This document shows positions 5,792 to 8,184 of a DNA stretch of 8,184 bases, one piece after another. The position numbers and the translations under genes are program-made. The notes below the pieces were generated by a model. The model was not told the origin of the DNA. It ran no database searches and saw only the letters and a list, made by a program, of their open reading frames with translations. This stretch comes from Clostridiales bacterium UBA4959 (GTDB lineage: Bacteria; Bacillota; Clostridia; Oscillospirales; CAG-272). The stretch is taken from assembly GCA_002397345.1 (NCBI GenBank), contig DHAH01000105.1:4867-13050 (forward strand). Direction: 5' to 3'. Every line of letters starts with the position of its first letter. The first letter of the stretch is position 1.

Positions 5792-7027
5792 ATGCGATTT
5801 AAAAAATTTATTAACCTTTTTATTATAATTATATTTATACTTTCGTCGTGCGCACGGTCAGGTGAGGATTATGACGCTGTGCCTGCGAACGCGGGAACTT
5901 CGCTCCCGGATACAGTTTCAACCGATAATATCGGTGATATTAACGCTGAAGAAAATGCGGGGAGCGAAACCAATACGTCCGGCACCGCTATACCTGATAC
6001 GGCGCTCGAAACCAAGCCTCCCGAAACAAAAGCGCCCGAAACCGCCGCGCCGGAAACCATGTCGCCCGAAACTACCGTCGCGCCGGAAACGCGAATCCCG
6101 GTGACAAAAGCGCCGGAGGTCAAACCCGCCGCGACAAAAGCGCCGGAGATAAAGCCGCCCGAATCCGCTCCGCTCGATGAAGCCGCCGTCTTTGCGTCGC
6201 CCGACATCGCGGGGCTGCCCATGCCTTCCGCGCCCGGTACATATGTTAAAACAGCCGGCACATCCGTAATCGATTATTCAAACTGCTCCGAAGGCTATGT
6301 GATGTTGAAATTCGATGGAGCCGCGGACAAGGCTTATGTGGTGCGCGTTATCTCGCCCGGCGGCGTGTATTACGATTATATGCTCGGAGCCGCGGGTGGT
6401 TATCGTGCCTTCCCGCTCTCCGAAGGCAGCGGGAGCTATACCGTCACGCTCTACGAGCCGCGCGGCGGCAACAAATACGCCGCGATGCTTTCCGCGCAGT
6501 TCAGCGTCGCCTTGAAAAACGAATTCACCGCGTTTTTATACCCGAATTATTATGTGAACTACAGCGGCGCGTCAAAAGCCGCCAAACTTGCGGCACATCT
6601 GACCCGCGGCATGGACGGCGCTCTGGATAAAATCTCCGCGATTTACTATTATGTGATAAACAACATCAGCTACGACAAGGAGCTGGCTGCAAAGCTGACC
6701 GCCGCGTCCGCAAGCCATGTCCCTGACCTTGAAAAATTAATAGCAAATAAAAAGGGGATCTGCTTCGATTACGCGTCGCTGATGTCGGCGATGCTGCGCA
6801 GCTTAGGTATACCCAGCAAGCTGATTTTCGGTTATACCGGCGACGTTTACCACGCCTGGATCAACATCCACACTGCCGAAACCGGATGGATAAACGCCAT
6901 GATAAGCTTCGACGGCGATAAATGGAAGCTGATGGACCCGACCTACGCTTCGACCTCGAAAGAAAATCCGTCGATAATGAAATATATCGGCGACGGCACA
7001 AATTATGCGGCAAAATATGTCTATTAA
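5792..7027 (+). CDS. Lipoprotein with PET-rich linker and transglutaminase-like domain
   Basis: The 411-residue protein begins with a lipoprotein signal: KK, a run of Ile/Phe, and the lipobox LSSC with Cys20 as the lipid-attachment site. It should therefore be tethered outside the membrane. Residues 72-125 are a low-complexity linker of repeated PET, KAPE and APET units. About 145-245 form a beta-rich segment (SEGYVMLKF, FPLSEGSGSYTVTLYE) often found before this catalytic domain in Clostridia. Residues 250-400 are a transglutaminase-like core with KGICFDYASLMSAMLR (Cys324), YHAWINI (His354) and MDPTY (Asp382), a complete Cys-His-Asp triad. Such domains may cross-link, hydrolyse amide bonds or act as proteases; the substrate is unknown. 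No ribosome site precedes ATG 5792, and its end overlaps the next gene. Confidence 0.9.
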   Translation: MRFKKFINLFIIIIFILSSCARSGEDYDAVPANAGTSLPDTVSTDNIGDINAEENAGSETNTSGTAIPDTALETKPPETKAPETAAPETMSPETTVAPETRIPVTKAPEVKPAATKAPEIKPPESAPLDEAAVFASPDIAGLPMPSAPGTYVKTAGTSVIDYSNCSEGYVMLKFDGAADKAYVVRVISPGGVYYDYMLGAAGGYRAFPLSEGSGSYTVTLYEPRGGNKYAAMLSAQFSVALKNEFTAFLYPNYYVNYSGASKAAKLAAHLTRGMDGALDKISAIYYYVINNISYDKELAAKLTAASASHVPDLEKLIANKKGICFDYASLMSAMLRSLGIPSKLIFGYTGDVYHAWINIHTAETGWINAMISFDGDKWKLMDPTYASTSKENPSIMKYIGDGTNYAAKYVY

Positions 7028-8054
7028 CATAAAAAAGACGACCTCCGGCGTATTTAAACAACGCGTTTTCGACGACGCCTATCTGTCCTCGCTCACTTAC
7101 GAGCTTGCGCTGCTCTTCCGCGCCGGTATACCCGCCGCCGACGGCATGGCGATGCTCGCCGCCGACGAGCCTGACCGCCGGCACTCAAAAACTTTAAACG
7201 ATGTCGCCGCACGGCTTGAGAGCGGGATGCCTTTTTACGATGCGATGTCGCAAACCCCCGCGTTCCCCAAATATATGCTCGACATGCTTGCCGTCGGCGA
7301 GGCGTCGGGACGGCTTGAAGAAGTGTTCGCTTCGCTGTCCGAATATTATGACGGACGCGGGCGTCTTAAACGCGCGGTGCGCTCGGCGGTTGTGTATCCC
7401 GGCGCGCTCGCCGCGTTGATGCTCGCGGTGGCGTTTATACTTGTCACGCGCGTATTGCCTGTTTTCGACGACATTTCCCGACAGCTCGGCTTGAGTCAGA
7501 GCGGCGCCGCGCGCGCGCTGACCGACGCGGGGCGTTTTATCGGCGCGAATATCGCATGGCTGCTGCCGGCAGCAGCAGCCGCCGCCGTTATCGCGGTTAT
7601 CCTCGGCGTCGCCCTTGTCCGGCGGGGGAGCGTGGGCAAAAGCGTCGCGGCGGCGCGGTTCGCGGGCGCTATGGCAATGTCAATGACGAGCGGGCTTGAT
7701 ACCGACAGGTCGCTGGAGCTGGCGGGTGAACTGTGCTCTGATACCGCCGCGCGCCGGGGTATAGAGCTGTGTAAATCATCCCTGCATAACGGCGAACCGT
7801 TCCCCGCCGCCGTTGCCGCTTCGGGCATTTTCGATGAGTTCTCCGCCCGTATGCTCGCGGTCGGATTCCGCACCGGTTCGGCTGACGCCGCCATGCGCGA
7901 GATTGCGCGCCGCTGTGAGGAGAGCGCCGCCGAGCGCGTCGAGAGGATCGCGGGGCGGCTTGAACCCGCGCTGGTTATCGTCATGACGCTTATCACCGGC
8001 TTTATTCTGCTTTCGGTCATGCTGCCGCTCATGAACGTAATGCAGGCGTTATGA
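7005..8054 (+). CDS. Type II secretion/type IV pilus GspF/PilC-family membrane protein
   Basis: The 349-residue protein matches the inner-membrane platform protein of type II secretion and type IV pilus machines, which sits between the cytoplasmic ATPase and the growing pseudopilus. It has the usual two repeated halves, about 22-150 and 215-345. Motifs in the first half include ELALLFRAGIPAADGM, MLAVGEASGRLEEV and the YP that begins a membrane helix. The second half has AMSMTSGLDTDRSLELA, MLAVGFRTGSAD and a C-terminal helix ending LPLMNVM. Membrane helices are expected near 131-155, 180-205 and 321-345. Family members are usually around 400 residues, so the N-terminus is short. The gene overlaps the lipoprotein gene by 23 bases from ATG 7005, or 11 from ATG 7017. 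Neither start has a clear ribosome site, which suggests translational coupling. No partner ATPase or pilin is visible in the window. Confidence 0.9.
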   Translation: MRQNMSINIKKTTSGVFKQRVFDDAYLSSLTYELALLFRAGIPAADGMAMLAADEPDRRHSKTLNDVAARLESGMPFYDAMSQTPAFPKYMLDMLAVGEASGRLEEVFASLSEYYDGRGRLKRAVRSAVVYPGALAALMLAVAFILVTRVLPVFDDISRQLGLSQSGAARALTDAGRFIGANIAWLLPAAAAAAVIAVILGVALVRRGSVGKSVAAARFAGAMAMSMTSGLDTDRSLELAGELCSDTAARRGIELCKSSLHNGEPFPAAVAASGIFDEFSARMLAVGFRTGSADAAMREIARRCEESAAERVERIAGRLEPALVIVMTLITGFILLSVMLPLMNVMQAL

Positions 8055-8067
8055 GTGGTATGGGGAT

Positions 8068-8088
8068 ATTCCCTGCCGCATAGGGAAT
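8068..8088. repeat. 7-bp hairpin before the last gene
   Basis: ATTCCCT and AGGGAAT, separated by seven bases, form a perfect stem in the 44-base gap between the GspF-like gene and the next gene. The right arm contains the only purine-rich sequence (AGGGA) that could serve as ribosome binding site for the ATG at 8099. Folding could therefore reduce translation of that gene. No U-run follows, so termination is unlikely. Confidence 0.4.
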
Positions 8089-8098
8089 CACATTTATT

Positions 8099-8184
8099 AT
8101 GAAATCTACTTCATTTTGGTCTGTCGCTTTAACCACAGCCGTCGCCGCCGCCATGCTTATCTGGTTCGCGCTCTCGCTTTCAGG
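8099..8184 (+). CDS. Start of a hypothetical membrane or secreted protein, truncated by window edge
   Basis: From ATG 8099 the frame is open to the edge and encodes 28 residues. MKSTSFWSV is followed by a hydrophobic stretch (ALTTAVAAAMLIWFALSLS) that reads as a signal anchor or membrane helix. It follows the GspF-like gene by 44 bases on the same strand and is probably in the same operon. Small bitopic proteins and pilin-like subunits often occur in this position, but no prepilin peptidase motif is visible and the identity cannot be decided from this fragment. Confidence 0.6.
   Translation, partial: MKSTSFWSVALTTAVAAAMLIWFALSLS

Noticed and set aside
5869..6261. A 130-codon minus-strand frame rich in VSGA repeats
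   Set aside because: It mirrors the PET-rich linker of the lipoprotein on the other strand; the repeats come from the linker codons.
7496..8032. A 178-codon minus-strand open frame
   Set aside because: It is antisense to the GspF/PilC-like gene and has no signature of its own.

Overview
The window reads as chromosomal DNA from a Gram-positive anaerobe of the Clostridia, most likely an uncultured Oscillospiraceae-type gut or rumen lineage. This is inferred from a class B sortase, a CnaB-repeat surface protein with a Gram-positive signal peptide, Thr/Pro/Glu-rich linkers, sigma-A promoters, and GEMM-type riboswitches. No rRNA, tRNA, CRISPR array or intact mobile element is visible.

Layout. 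(1) 3741 to 1, minus strand: a surface adhesin of at least 1247 codons, open to the window edge. It has a signal peptide, a short unique N-terminal region, eleven consecutive CnaB-type domains, and the start of a PPVx proline-rich stalk. Its C-terminus, where a cell-wall sorting signal would lie, is outside the window. (2) 3742-4606: a divergent intergenic region. A sigma-A promoter on the minus strand (4430-4402) starts a leader of about 650 nt. In its last 380 nt this leader carries three consecutive c-di-GMP-I (GEMM-I) riboswitch aptamers, all oriented toward the adhesin. A near-identical sigma-A promoter on the plus strand (4556-4584) faces the other way. (3) 4607-5593, plus strand: a membrane-anchored class B sortase with the His/Cys/Arg catalytic set. 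(4) 5594-5791: an intergenic stretch with a compact cluster of inverted repeats. (5) 5792-7027, plus strand: a lipoprotein with a PET-rich linker and a transglutaminase-like domain with Cys/His/Asp. (6) 7005-8054, plus strand: a GspF/PilC-like inner-membrane protein of the type II secretion/type IV pilus family, overlapping the lipoprotein gene. (7) 8099 to the edge, plus strand: the first 28 codons of a protein that starts with a membrane segment.

How the parts may work together (inference). The likely unit is a c-di-GMP-controlled adhesion locus. The second messenger would be read by three aptamers in series on the adhesin mRNA, and the divergently transcribed sortase would attach the adhesin to peptidoglycan. 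The same logic, c-di-GMP riboswitches on adhesin genes plus a class B sortase, is known in Clostridioides difficile. The 5792-8184 genes look like a separate envelope or pilus-like secretion operon. The most notable element is the triple-tandem riboswitch. Its start-proximal copy is visibly diverged, and helices between and after the aptamers could couple them to each other and to the ribosome binding site.
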